From assembly GCF_027568395.1 (NCBI RefSeq), contig NZ_JANKZL010000007.1:1-64000 (forward strand): DNA of 64,000 bases, written 5' to 3'. A program made the translations under genes and the position numbers. The notes beneath the pieces are model-generated. The model saw only the letters and a list, made by a program, of their open reading frames with translations. It was not told the origin of the DNA and ran no database searches. Positions 17,149 through 25,214 of this stretch are shown piece after piece; the first letter of the stretch is position 1, and each line of letters starts with the position of its first letter. The DNA comes from Aminobacter sp. HY435 (GTDB lineage Bacteria; Pseudomonadota; Alphaproteobacteria; Rhizobiales; Rhizobiaceae).

Positions 17149-18605
17149 CCTGGGTCATCCTCACCGGCCGGCAGAGCGATCTCGACCAGACCGCGACGCC
17201 GCACAAGATCATCACCAATCGTGACTATCTCGCCCATCCCTCGCTGTTTCGCGGCCAACGGCCGAAGATCATCAACCTGTCCAACCGCTATACCTACCAG
17301 AGCCGGGGCTATTATGCCTCGCTGCTGGCCGGCTCGCGCGGCCACAAGGTGATCCCGACCGTCGAGACGATGATCGACCTGTCGGAACGCAAGCTCTACG
17401 AAAACGCGCTGCCGGAACTTGAACTCGCGCTCAACAAATGCCGCAAGGATCTCGGCGGCGGCTTTCCCGCCAAGGTGACGGTGTTTTTCGGCATTGGCCC
17501 GTCCAAGGCATGGGACCGTTTTGCCCGGCTCTTGTTCGACTGGTTCCGCGCGCCGGCGCTGGAAGTGGCGATCAAGGACGGCGAATGGGCGGCGATCCAC
17601 AAGATCGGCTTCGCGGCGCTCGGCCGATTGGCCGACGCCGACAAGAAACGCTTCGTTGCGGCGCTTGACACCTACACCAGCCGCGAATGGCGCGACACCA
17701 AGGCGCGCACGCCTTCACGCTACACCTTCGCCACCCTGATCGATCCGCATGAGCAACTGCCGCCATCCCAGATTTCATCGCTGCGCCACTGGGCCCGCAT
17801 CGCCGAAAAAATGGGTGTCGAAGTTGAGCCGATCACCAGGAAGGATCTTGCCAAGCTTGCCAATTACGATGCGCTGTTCATCCGCGAGACGACATCGATC
17901 TCAAACCACACCTATCGTTTCGCCCGCCGCGCCCAGCAGGAAGGCATGCCGGTCATCGATGACCCGCTTTCGATGATCCGCTGCACCAACAAGGTCTATC
18001 TCAACGAGTTGATGGCCTACAACAACGTACCGGTGCCGCCGACCGTGATGATCGCCGGGCCATTCGACCTGCAGCTCGCCGCCGATACGCTCGGCTTCCC
18101 TTTGGTGCTGAAGATCCCCGACAGTTCGTTCTCGCGCGGGGTGAAGAAGGCGTCCAATTTCGACGAGCTGAAGTCGCTGGCTACCGCCTGGCTCGAGGAT
18201 TCCGATCTTCTGATCGCCCAGAAATTCATGCCGACGCAGTATGACTGGCGTGTCGGCGTGCTTGGCGGCCAGCCCCTGTTTGCCATCCATTACCTGATGG
18301 CCAAGAAGCACTGGCAGATCGTCAACCACGAGGGCAAGGGCAAGCCGATCGAAGGCGGCATCAAGACCTTCACGCTGAAGCACGCGCCGGCGCATGTCAT
18401 CGACACGGCCGTGCGCGCCGCGCGCTGCATTGGCGACGGGCTCTATGGCGTTGATCTCAAGGAAACCAGGGACGGGGTGTTCGTCATCGAGGTCAACGAC
18501 AACCCGAACCTAGACCATGGCGTCGAGGATTCCGGCGAGAAGGACGAGGTCTGGGTGCGCCTGACGCAATGGTTCCTCGACCGGCTCGATCGCAACGGCA
18601 AATAG
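17145..18605 (+). CDS. RimK-like ATP-grasp ligase with RLAN domain
   Basis: A protein of 486 aa. The first 190 residues (for example INLSNRYTYQSRGYYASLLA) match the RLAN domain found before RimK-like ATP-grasp modules. From about residue 230 the ATP-grasp fold appears: PLVLKIPDSSFSRGVKKA (ATP-binding lysine and loop), the hinge segment LLIAQKFMPTQYDWRVGV, and the magnesium ligands in VFVIEVNDNPNLDHGVED. Family members add amino acids, often Glu, to a carboxylate using ATP. It lies in one operon with the GNAT-C39 fusion, a pairing kept in many proteobacteria, and is probably an amidoligase for a peptide or protein tail. The target is not known. Confidence 0.87.
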   Translation: MTWVILTGRQSDLDQTATPHKIITNRDYLAHPSLFRGQRPKIINLSNRYTYQSRGYYASLLAGSRGHKVIPTVETMIDLSERKLYENALPELELALNKCRKDLGGGFPAKVTVFFGIGPSKAWDRFARLLFDWFRAPALEVAIKDGEWAAIHKIGFAALGRLADADKKRFVAALDTYTSREWRDTKARTPSRYTFATLIDPHEQLPPSQISSLRHWARIAEKMGVEVEPITRKDLAKLANYDALFIRETTSISNHTYRFARRAQQEGMPVIDDPLSMIRCTNKVYLNELMAYNNVPVPPTVMIAGPFDLQLAADTLGFPLVLKIPDSSFSRGVKKASNFDELKSLATAWLEDSDLLIAQKFMPTQYDWRVGVLGGQPLFAIHYLMAKKHWQIVNHEGKGKPIEGGIKTFTLKHAPAHVIDTAVRAARCIGDGLYGVDLKETRDGVFVIEVNDNPNLDHGVEDSGEKDEVWVRLTQWFLDRLDRNGK

Positions 18606-18612
18606 TCATTTT

Positions 18613-18664
18613 ACCTATTGGTTGACAGTTCCGCCTGTTCGGCATAAATTCAACCTTATGGTTG
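18613..18664 (+). promoter_or_regulatory. Promoter and operators of the ArsR regulator
   Basis: TTGACA (18622-18627) and TAAATT (18645-18650) are 17 bases apart, placing the transcription start at about 18657, one base before the ATG, so the mRNA is predicted to be leaderless. Two related sites flank the promoter: ACCTATTGGTTGA over the -35 and the palindrome CAACC-TTAT-GGTTG (18651-18664) spanning the start codon. Both fit binding of the ArsR dimer for autorepression. Confidence 0.65.
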
Positions 18665-19020
18665 AGAAAAATACAGAACGGCTGAACGCCATCTTTCACG
18701 CACTCTCCGATCCGACGCGGCGGGCCATGCTCGACGGCCTCGCCAGGGGGCCGCGCAATGTCGGCGATCTGGCTGCGCCTTTCGACATGTCGCTCGCCGC
18801 CGCTTCCAAGCACATCAAGGTGCTGGAACGGGCAGGGCTGGTGTCGCGCAGCGTCCAGGGGCGCACTCACATTTGCAGCCTCGATGCCATGCCGATGCAT
18901 GCGGGCGTCGAATGGCTCCGCCACTACGAGAAATACTGGAACCAGCGGCTCGACGCCTTGCAGGCCATCCTCGAGGCCGAGGATGCCGCCGGGCACCCCT
19001 CTGGAGGACAAGGCTCATGA
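18658..19020 (+). CDS. ArsR family transcriptional regulator
   Basis: A winged-helix protein of 120 aa: IFHALSDPTRRAMLDGLARG is the typical ArsR entry, and FDMSLAAASKHIKVLERAGL is the recognition helix region. It lacks the CxC metal-site cysteines, so it probably senses something other than metal. It belongs to the group commonly paired with an AHSA1/SRPBCC gene, and here that gene starts within its stop codon (ATGA overlap). No ribosome binding site precedes the ATG, consistent with a leaderless transcript. Confidence 0.9.
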   Translation: MVEKNTERLNAIFHALSDPTRRAMLDGLARGPRNVGDLAAPFDMSLAAASKHIKVLERAGLVSRSVQGRTHICSLDAMPMHAGVEWLRHYEKYWNQRLDALQAILEAEDAAGHPSGGQGS

Positions 19021-19604
19021 CCACGCAGTCCCTGCATTTGCCCTATGGCGTCGTCACCGAATCCGGAACATTGCGCATCGAGCGGCTGCTGCCCGGGCCG
19101 ATCGAACGGCTTTGGCGCTACCTGACCGACGCCGACAAGCGCGCGACCTGGCTCGCCGGCGGACCGATGGAACTGCGCGCCGGCGGCAAGGTCGAGAACA
19201 TCTTCCGCAACTCCGCACTCACCCGCAACGACGATCCGCCGCCCCCACACATGGCCGCCTTTGCCGAGCATAAGGTGGTGGGCGAAATCACCGCCTGCGA
19301 GCCGCCGCATCTTTTGGCCTACAGCTGGGGTGGCCGGGCCGAGGCGGGCGAAAGCTCCGAGGTGCGCTTCGAACTCGAATCGCGCGACGACAAGGTGCTG
19401 CTGACCGTCACGCATCGCCGCCTGACCGGTCATGGTGCGATGCTCAACGTCGCCGCCGGCTGGCATGCGCATCTCGGCATCCTTGCCGACCGGCTTGCCG
19501 GTCGCGAGCCCGAGGGGTTCTGGAAGGCTCACACGCGGCTGGTGGCCGACTACGCGGCCCGTATCGCCGCACCGCAGGCAAACGGCGCAGGAAAGGAAGC
19601 CTGA
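19017..19604 (+). CDS. SRPBCC (AHSA1-type) domain protein
   Basis: A protein of 195 aa with the START-like fold of AHSA1 proteins: early LRIERLLPGPIERLWRYLTD, then WLAGGPMELRAGGKVE, and a C-terminal helix around HAHLGILADRLAG. The fold forms a hydrophobic pocket for a ligand; the ligand is unknown. It is overlapped by the ArsR gene and followed at once by an SDR gene and then a GST gene, suggesting a small inducible operon for handling a hydrophobic or toxic compound. Confidence 0.86.
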   Translation: MTTQSLHLPYGVVTESGTLRIERLLPGPIERLWRYLTDADKRATWLAGGPMELRAGGKVENIFRNSALTRNDDPPPPHMAAFAEHKVVGEITACEPPHLLAYSWGGRAEAGESSEVRFELESRDDKVLLTVTHRRLTGHGAMLNVAAGWHAHLGILADRLAGREPEGFWKAHTRLVADYAARIAAPQANGAGKEA

Positions 19605-19605
19605 C

Positions 19606-20397
19606 ATGTTGCTCAAGGACAGGACGGCCGTCGTCTATGGCGGCGGCGGTGCAATCGGCGGTGCTGCGGCAAGCGCGTTTGCCCGTGACGGCGCACGCGT
19701 GTTCCTGGCCGGACGCACGCTCGAACGGCTGGACAAGACGGCGCGCGACATCCGTGCGCACGGCGGCCTTGCGGAAGTCGCTGTGCTCGACGCGCTCGAC
19801 GAAAAGGCCGTGGAGCGCCACGCCGACGCTGTGGCGTCGAGGACCGGCGGCATCGACATCGCGGTGAATGCCGTCGGTATCGCCCATGTGCAGGGAACGC
19901 CGCTTGCGGAGCTCTCCCTTGCCGATTTCGAGAGGCCGGTTGGCGCCTATGTCAGGACCAATTTCCTGACCGCCCGCGCTGTCGCGCGCCATATGCCGGA
20001 GGGCGGTGTGCTGCTGACGCTTTCGACGCCCGGCGCGCGCATGTCGGGAGTTGGATTTCTTGGCAACGGCGTGGCCAGTGCCGCGGTAGAGGCGATGTCG
20101 CGCATCCTGGCCGGCGAACTCGGGGCGCGGGGCATCAGGGTCGTCTGCCTTCGCCCGGACGCCGTCCCCGAAGCGCTCGATGTCTCGCATGCGCGCGCCG
20201 CCTTCGAGGGCTTCGCCAGCAGGGCTGGCATGTCGGTTGACGATATGCTCGCCGCGCGCGCCGCGTCGGGGCCGCTGTTGCGGCGCTTCCCGACACTGGC
20301 CCAGATCGGCGACTTTGCCGCCTTCGTCGCTTCCGATCGGGCAGGGGCGATGACAGGCGCCATCGCCAATCTGACCTGCGGCACGCTGGTGGACTGA
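19606..20397 (+). CDS. SDR family protein lacking the usual catalytic Tyr-Lys pair
   Basis: A Rossmann-fold protein of 263 aa, beginning MLLKDRTAVVYGGGGAIGGA, a glycine-rich nucleotide loop, with NAVGIAH in place of the NAG motif. The catalytic region reads LSTPGARMSGVGFLGNGVAS: the Ser is kept, but the YxxxK pair expected about 12 residues later is missing. It may be a divergent reductase or a non-catalytic binding protein. It starts two bases after the SRPBCC stop, with GGAAAGGAAG upstream. Confidence 0.82.
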   Translation: MLLKDRTAVVYGGGGAIGGAAASAFARDGARVFLAGRTLERLDKTARDIRAHGGLAEVAVLDALDEKAVERHADAVASRTGGIDIAVNAVGIAHVQGTPLAELSLADFERPVGAYVRTNFLTARAVARHMPEGGVLLTLSTPGARMSGVGFLGNGVASAAVEAMSRILAGELGARGIRVVCLRPDAVPEALDVSHARAAFEGFASRAGMSVDDMLAARAASGPLLRRFPTLAQIGDFAAFVASDRAGAMTGAIANLTCGTLVD

Positions 20398-20667
20398 CAG
20401 CTGCCTTGCCAATTCCCGTCTCCCTTGATCTTCTTCGATCGCAGGCTGCGTCGACCGTCGTGATGGTGCTGGTGGCCTATCTTGAACTGCGTGGCCAGCC
20501 CGGCAAGCATCGAGCGAAATGAGCCAAGGCCAGCCGCGCGGGCCCTGGGCGGTCGTTGGCAAGCTGGTGCCGGCAAAGTTGCTGCCGCCGAACCCGATCC
20601 ATGGCTTCTGGATCGGGGCATTGTCTCGTGTAGTATCGCCCGGCATTTTCGCTTCGGGACGCACGAC

Positions 20668-21294
20668 ATGATCCTCATCGGCCAGTATGATAGCCCCTTC
20701 GTCCGCCGTGTCGGCATAGCGCTCAGGCTCTATGGCATTGCCTTCACCCACGAGCCGTGGTCGGCCTTCAGTGATGCCGACAAGGTCAGGCGCTACAATC
20801 CGCTGACGCGAGTGCCGACGCTGGTGCTCGACAACGGCGATTCGCTGATCGAGAGCCACATCATCCTCGACTATCTCGACAGCCTGGCGCCCGGCGGACA
20901 GGCGATGTTTCCGAGCGCCGAACCGGCTCGCCACCAGGCCCTGAAGGTCGCCGCCCTTGCCATGGGGCTGGGTGACAAGGCGGTCAGCCTGTTCTACGAG
21001 CGGCGGCTGCACAAGGAGGTGTCCACGGTGTGGGTGGAGCGCTGCCGGACACAGATCACCGACGTGCTGGGCGTACTGGAAACCGACCGCGCCGGAAGGG
21101 ACAGCGACTACTGGTTTGGCGATCGCATCGGCCATGCCGACATCGGCGTGGTCTGCGTGCTGCGCTTCATCAACGACGCCCATCCGGGGTTGGTGACGAT
21201 CGGTGGGTTCCCTGCGCTTGCCGCGCTGTCGTCACGGCTGGAGGCGATGCCGGTGTTCCAGGAGATCAGCCAGGCGTTCATCCCCCCGAACTAG
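20668..21294 (+). CDS. Glutathione S-transferase family protein
   Basis: A protein of 208 aa with a thioredoxin-fold N-terminal domain (MILIGQYDSPFVRRVGIALR, in which Ser near residue 9 is the likely glutathione-contacting residue), the cis-Pro loop TRVPTLVLDNGDSLIES and an all-helical C-terminal domain. Glutathione conjugation or a related thiol reaction is likely; substrate unknown. It follows the SDR gene after 270 bases that hold no recognised gene, so it may have its own promoter. Confidence 0.87.
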   Translation: MILIGQYDSPFVRRVGIALRLYGIAFTHEPWSAFSDADKVRRYNPLTRVPTLVLDNGDSLIESHIILDYLDSLAPGGQAMFPSAEPARHQALKVAALAMGLGDKAVSLFYERRLHKEVSTVWVERCRTQITDVLGVLETDRAGRDSDYWFGDRIGHADIGVVCVLRFINDAHPGLVTIGGFPALAALSSRLEAMPVFQEISQAFIPPN

Positions 21295-21298
21295 GGAA

Positions 21299-21910
21299 CT
21301 ATTTCGCCCTTTGCTTCTCGATGGCCTGGAAGCGATCGACGAAGGCTTTCTGCACGCGCTTGGCCGGTTGCGGCGAAAGATCGAGCCCGTCGATGGAAAT
21401 GCCACGCGGGCGACCGAAGAACTGGGTTGCCTCCGCCACCGAGAAGCCGGCGAGTTCCGTCGCCTCGAAATAGGCCGCGATCTGGTCGGCGCGCTTGATG
21501 TCCTTCTTGAGCCCCTGTGCGATGGCAGCGGGCAGGCTGAAGCGCAGGTGGATGGCGTTCTGGAGCCGCTCCTCGCACGACTTGTAGCCTCCGCCGACCA
21601 CCGATTTGAACGGCGAGATCATGTCGCCGATAACGTATTCGGGCGCGTCGTGCAGGAGAGTCGCAAGCTGTGCTTCGGGCGAGGCCGCAGGCACGATCCT
21701 GCGGAAGATTGCTTCGACCAGCAGCGAGTGCTGCGCCACGGAAAACGCGTGGTCGCCAAAAGTCTGGCCGTTCCAGCGAGCAACGCGGGCGAGACCATGG
21801 GCGATGTCGGCGATTTCGACATCGAGTGGCGAGGGGTCGAGCAGGTCGAGGCGGCGGCCAGACAGCATGCGCTGCCAGGCTCGCGCCGGGGCACCGGGAC
21901 GGTCGGCCAT
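21299..21910 (-). CDS. HD domain phosphohydrolase (YfbR-like)
   Basis: A cytoplasmic protein of 203 aa with the HD metal site: His in FSVAQHSLLVEAI, the HD pair in LATLLHDAPEYVIGDM and a later Asp in KRADQIAAYFEA. The pattern resembles YfbR-type 5-prime nucleotidases and other small HD hydrolases. The exact substrate is not evident. Its start codon overlaps the stop of ygfZ by one base, so the two are translated together. Confidence 0.86.
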   Translation of the reverse strand: MADRPGAPARAWQRMLSGRRLDLLDPSPLDVEIADIAHGLARVARWNGQTFGDHAFSVAQHSLLVEAIFRRIVPAASPEAQLATLLHDAPEYVIGDMISPFKSVVGGGYKSCEERLQNAIHLRFSLPAAIAQGLKKDIKRADQIAAYFEATELAGFSVAEATQFFGRPRGISIDGLDLSPQPAKRVQKAFVDRFQAIEKQRAK

Positions 21911-22764
21911 CAGGCGTCTTCCGCGCCGGCGACTTCAGGATAGGTGAACCGCGCCCAGTCGGGGATCGCTGGGGTAACAGTGACGTCGCCGGCCGCGATC
22001 ACAGCACCGGCGTCGAGCGCTGCCTTCACCCGGTCAATGCGGGCGATGGCGAGGCCAGTCTTGCCGGAAACCGAGCCCAGCGTACCGACCACCTTGCCGC
22101 TGGCGACGAGGTCGGTTCCAGGTTCGGGAAGGTCGGAGGCACCGGAGATAAGCAGCACACGACGGCGGGCCGTGCCGCGGTGCTGCATGCGCGACACGAC
22201 TTCCTGGCCGATGAAGCAGCCTTTCTTGAAGCCGACGCCGTCGAGTTGGTCGAGCAGCACGTCGTGCGGGAAGGCGTCTGCCAGCGCGTAGTCAGCTCCG
22301 CTCTCGGCGACGCCATTGGCGATGCGGAAGGCGTGCCAGCCGGCCTCGGTGGCGCTGGCAGCAGGCGCCGTGCCGTAATGGCGGAACACGGGCTGTTGGA
22401 AGCGGCTGTCGCGGACCGTTGAATCGGATTGCGAAGCAGCTGAATCATCTTCCCATGAGACAGAGACAACAACTTGATCCTGTTTGGAAATATCCGCCTT
22501 GGCGCGCAGCCGGTAAAGCATCAGGCGGCGGACGAAATCATCCGCGATATCGGCCCGGCATTCGAGACGCAGCGCGCTTTCGCCGCTGCGCGACACCAGG
22601 AAATCGAACATGATCTTGCCTTGCGGCGCGAGCAACGCGCCGGGCTTCGCTTCACGCTCTCCGAGCGCCGCAAGGTCGACGGTCAGGATGTTTTGCAAAA
22701 AGTGCTCGGCGTCGGGACCGGAAACATCGACAATGGCGCGGTCGGCGAGAATGGCTGTCGGCAT
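21910..22764 (-). CDS. ygfZ: Folate-binding protein YgfZ
   Basis: A GcvT-like tetrahydrofolate-binding protein of 284 aa that supports maturation or repair of certain iron-sulfur enzymes (IbaG/IscA pathway). The diagnostic motif KGCFIGQEVVSRMQHRG lies near residue 190, and the N-terminal half has the aminomethyltransferase-like DAEHFLQNILTVDL and LLAPQGKIMFDFLV. The ATG at 22764 gives MPTAILADRAIVDVSG; a longer upstream frame belongs to the divergent dihydroorotase region. Confidence 0.9.
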   Translation of the reverse strand: MPTAILADRAIVDVSGPDAEHFLQNILTVDLAALGEREAKPGALLAPQGKIMFDFLVSRSGESALRLECRADIADDFVRRLMLYRLRAKADISKQDQVVVSVSWEDDSAASQSDSTVRDSRFQQPVFRHYGTAPAASATEAGWHAFRIANGVAESGADYALADAFPHDVLLDQLDGVGFKKGCFIGQEVVSRMQHRGTARRRVLLISGASDLPEPGTDLVASGKVVGTLGSVSGKTGLAIARIDRVKAALDAGAVIAAGDVTVTPAIPDWARFTYPEVAGAEDA

Positions 22765-22833
22765 GGACCTGATCTTGCATTTCGGAGAGCCATTACGTAA
22801 GCCGCAGGCAATTTCCAGACAAGGGCACCCGCG

Positions 22834-24165
22834 ATGGCAATCACCTTCGATCTCATCCTCAAGGGCGGGACGGTCGCCAATCATGACGGCATCGGCCTCC
22901 GTGACGTCGGCGTGACCAATGGCCGGATCGCCGCGATTGGCGATCTCAGCAGCGCATCGGCTGGCGAAACCATTGACTGCCGGGGCCTCCACATCCTGCC
23001 CGGCGTGGTCGACAGCCAGGTGCATTTCCGCGAGCCGGGCCTCGAGCACAAGGAAGACCTGGAGACGGGGTCTCGCGCTGCCGTGCTCGGTGGCGTCACC
23101 GCGGTCTTCGAGATGCCCAACACCAACCCGCTGACAACGAGCGAGGCCACCCTTGCCGACAAGGTGAGCCGGGCGACCGCGCGCATGCACTGCGACTTCG
23201 CCTTCTGGGTTGGCGGCACGCGCGACAACGCAAAGGACGTCGCCGAACTGGAGCGCCTGCCGGGTGCTGCCGGCATCAAGGTGTTCATGGGCTCATCGAC
23301 AGGCGACCTTCTGGTCGAAGACGACGAGGGCGTGGCGTCCATCCTCCGCAACACCCGCCGTCGTGCTGCCTTCCACTCCGAGGACGAGTTCCGCCTGCGC
23401 GAGCGCCAGGGCCTGCGCGTCGACAACGACCCGTCCTCGCATCCGGTCTGGCGCGACGAGATCGCAGCACTCCAGTGCACCGAGCGCCTGGTGCGCATCG
23501 CCCGGCAGGAGCGCGCGCGCATCCACGTGCTGCACATCTCGACATCAGAGGAGATTGCCTTCCTGGAGCATCACAAGGACGTCGCCACCTGCGAGGCGAC
23601 GCCGCACCACCTGACCATGAGCTCTGACGACTATGCCCGCCTCGGCACGTTGCTGCAGATGAACCCGCCAGTGCGCTCGGCACGCCACCGCGACGGCATC
23701 TGGCATGGCATCGGCCAAGGCGTCGTCGACGTGCTCGGCTCCGACCACGCCCCGCACACGCTGGCCGAGAAGGCCAAGCCATATCCGGCTTCGCCTTCGG
23801 GCATGACCGGCGTGCAGACTTTGGTGCCGATCATGCTCGACCATGTGAATGCCGGCCGGCTGACGCTGGAGCGTTTCGTCGATCTTTCGAGCCACGGCCC
23901 GAACCGCATCTTCGGCATGGCGCGCAAAGGCCGCATCGCCGCCGGCTACGATGCCGATTTCACCGTCGTCGACATGAAGCGAACGGAAACAATCACCAAT
24001 GCCCAGGCCGGTTCGAAGGCCGGCTGGACGCCCTATGATGGCAAGCAGGTCACCGGCTGGCCGGTCGGCACCATCGTCCGCGGCATCCGCGTGATGTGGG
24101 AAGCCGAAATCACCACGCCGTCGCAGGGCAGGGCGGTCGAATTTTCGGAAGCGGTGGTTAAGTAA
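22834..24165 (+). CDS. Dihydroorotase-like amidohydrolase with altered HxH motif
   Basis: A protein of 443 aa of the class I dihydroorotase/allantoinase group, closing carbamoyl-aspartate to dihydroorotate in pyrimidine synthesis. Metal-site residues: the carbamylated Lys in AAGIKVFMGSSTGDL, His in AAFHSEDE, His in IHVLHIST and Asp in VLGSDHAPHT. The first metal motif, usually DxHxH, reads VDSQVHFREPG: one His is replaced by Gln, so the alpha-metal site lacks a standard ligand. The rest of the chain is intact. It may be a working variant subfamily or another cyclic amidase. Divergent from ygfZ. Confidence 0.8.
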   Translation: MAITFDLILKGGTVANHDGIGLRDVGVTNGRIAAIGDLSSASAGETIDCRGLHILPGVVDSQVHFREPGLEHKEDLETGSRAAVLGGVTAVFEMPNTNPLTTSEATLADKVSRATARMHCDFAFWVGGTRDNAKDVAELERLPGAAGIKVFMGSSTGDLLVEDDEGVASILRNTRRRAAFHSEDEFRLRERQGLRVDNDPSSHPVWRDEIAALQCTERLVRIARQERARIHVLHISTSEEIAFLEHHKDVATCEATPHHLTMSSDDYARLGTLLQMNPPVRSARHRDGIWHGIGQGVVDVLGSDHAPHTLAEKAKPYPASPSGMTGVQTLVPIMLDHVNAGRLTLERFVDLSSHGPNRIFGMARKGRIAAGYDADFTVVDMKRTETITNAQAGSKAGWTPYDGKQVTGWPVGTIVRGIRVMWEAEITTPSQGRAVEFSEAVVK

Positions 24166-24169
24166 TTTT

Positions 24170-24294
24170 CCTCTCCCCGTCCACGGGGAGAGGATGCCGG
24201 CAGGCAGGTGAGGGCCCGAGCCTACCGCTCAGAACTTGGAGCCGCCCTTGATCCGGCCCTTCGGGCCACCTTCTCCCCGTGAACGGGGAGAAGG
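24170..24294. repeat. Paired palindromic repeat element, rhizobial RIME-like
   Basis: Two palindromes share one core: CCTCTCCCCGT-CC-ACGGGGAGAGG (24170-24193) and CCTTCTCCCCGT-GA-ACGGGGAGAAGG (24269-24294). Between them is a third, GGCCC-TTC-GGGCC (24255-24267). Such mosaics of CTCCCCG/CGGGGAG palindromes are scattered through rhizobial intergenic regions. The element lies between two convergent genes and could also end transcription, although no T tract follows either stem. Confidence 0.75.
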
Positions 24295-24307
24295 AAGAGG
24301 CAACTGC

Positions 24308-25132
24308 TCAATCGCCCGCGACAAAAAACGCCCAGTGTCCTTCGGGCGTTATGCCGAGGCGATAGAACACATATGTGCCGTACTGCTTCATGTCTTCGTA
24401 ATCGCCGGCGGTGACGATCTTGAACAGCTCGACCTTTTGGCGCGGATCGAGCTTGTCGAGCGGCAGGCCGAAGAAATAGGGCCAGACATAGAGGTCCTCG
24501 TCGGTGCCTTCTCCGAGATGCACGTAGCCGGCGCTAAGGACCTCTTCCATGATCGCCAGGAGTTCCTGGCCTTCGCCGTCGCCCGACAGAGAGCGCATGA
24601 ACTCGATCGGATCGCCCGAGATATCGCCGAAGGAAAGCTGGGGCATGCTGTCGCCGGTGCCGATCAAAGGCCGCAGCTTTTCGATGTCGCCAGTCTTGGC
24701 CGCTTCGACCAGAAGGGTGCGCATCCGGCTGACCGGTTCCGGCAAGCGGGAAAGGTCGTAGATGATCTCGGGCAGCGGCCCGTCGCTGTCGATGGAAGGC
24801 ATCGCCGGATTGGCGGTATCGCCAGGCTCGGCCGGCGTGGAGCCGTCCGGCTCGGCCTCGTCGGGGTTCGTCTGCTGGTCGGCGGGTGCGCCGTTGGGCG
24901 ACGTTGCCGGTGGCGCCTGGATCGGATCCGGCATCGGAACTGCGTTTTCCGTCGGCGCGGTCTGTGAGTCGGCCGGCTTCGGCGGCGTCACGGGAGCCGG
25001 GATTTCCTCGCGTTTGATTTCGCTCAGCGCCTGCGCCGAAGTCGAACCGAGACCTAGGATCAAGGACGCTGCGAGGCCAAAGGCCGCGATTCGAAACGTG
25101 GCGCGAGGCGCAAGGTCAGTGTGTGGCCGCAT
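24308..25132 (-). CDS. Secreted proline-rich protein of unknown function
   Basis: A protein of 274 aa. Signal peptide within residues 1-34 (hydrophobic core FRIAAFGLAASLILGLGSTS, cleavage near AQA), then a Pro/Ala/Glu-rich linker of about 80 residues (PAPVTPPKPADSQT...), then a C-terminal domain of about 140 residues containing PEIIYDLSRLPEPVSRMRTL and ending PEGHWAFFVAGD. The domain resembles hypothetical periplasmic proteins of Rhizobiales. The ATG at 25132 has GGAG about ten bases upstream. Function unknown. Confidence 0.8.
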   Translation of the reverse strand: MRPHTDLAPRATFRIAAFGLAASLILGLGSTSAQALSEIKREEIPAPVTPPKPADSQTAPTENAVPMPDPIQAPPATSPNGAPADQQTNPDEAEPDGSTPAEPGDTANPAMPSIDSDGPLPEIIYDLSRLPEPVSRMRTLLVEAAKTGDIEKLRPLIGTGDSMPQLSFGDISGDPIEFMRSLSGDGEGQELLAIMEEVLSAGYVHLGEGTDEDLYVWPYFFGLPLDKLDPRQKVELFKIVTAGDYEDMKQYGTYVFYRLGITPEGHWAFFVAGD

Positions 25133-25214
25133 CGAACTACGCTCCGGGGGATTCTTGTGACATGCCGGCATGATGCCGAACCCGCGTCGGCTAGTCAAAG
25201 AACCGGGGTAGCGC

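Noticed and set aside
24170-24193. First CTCTCCCC palindrome read as a simple terminator
   Set aside because: No T tract follows on either strand and it belongs to a three-part repeat element, so it is listed as a repeat.
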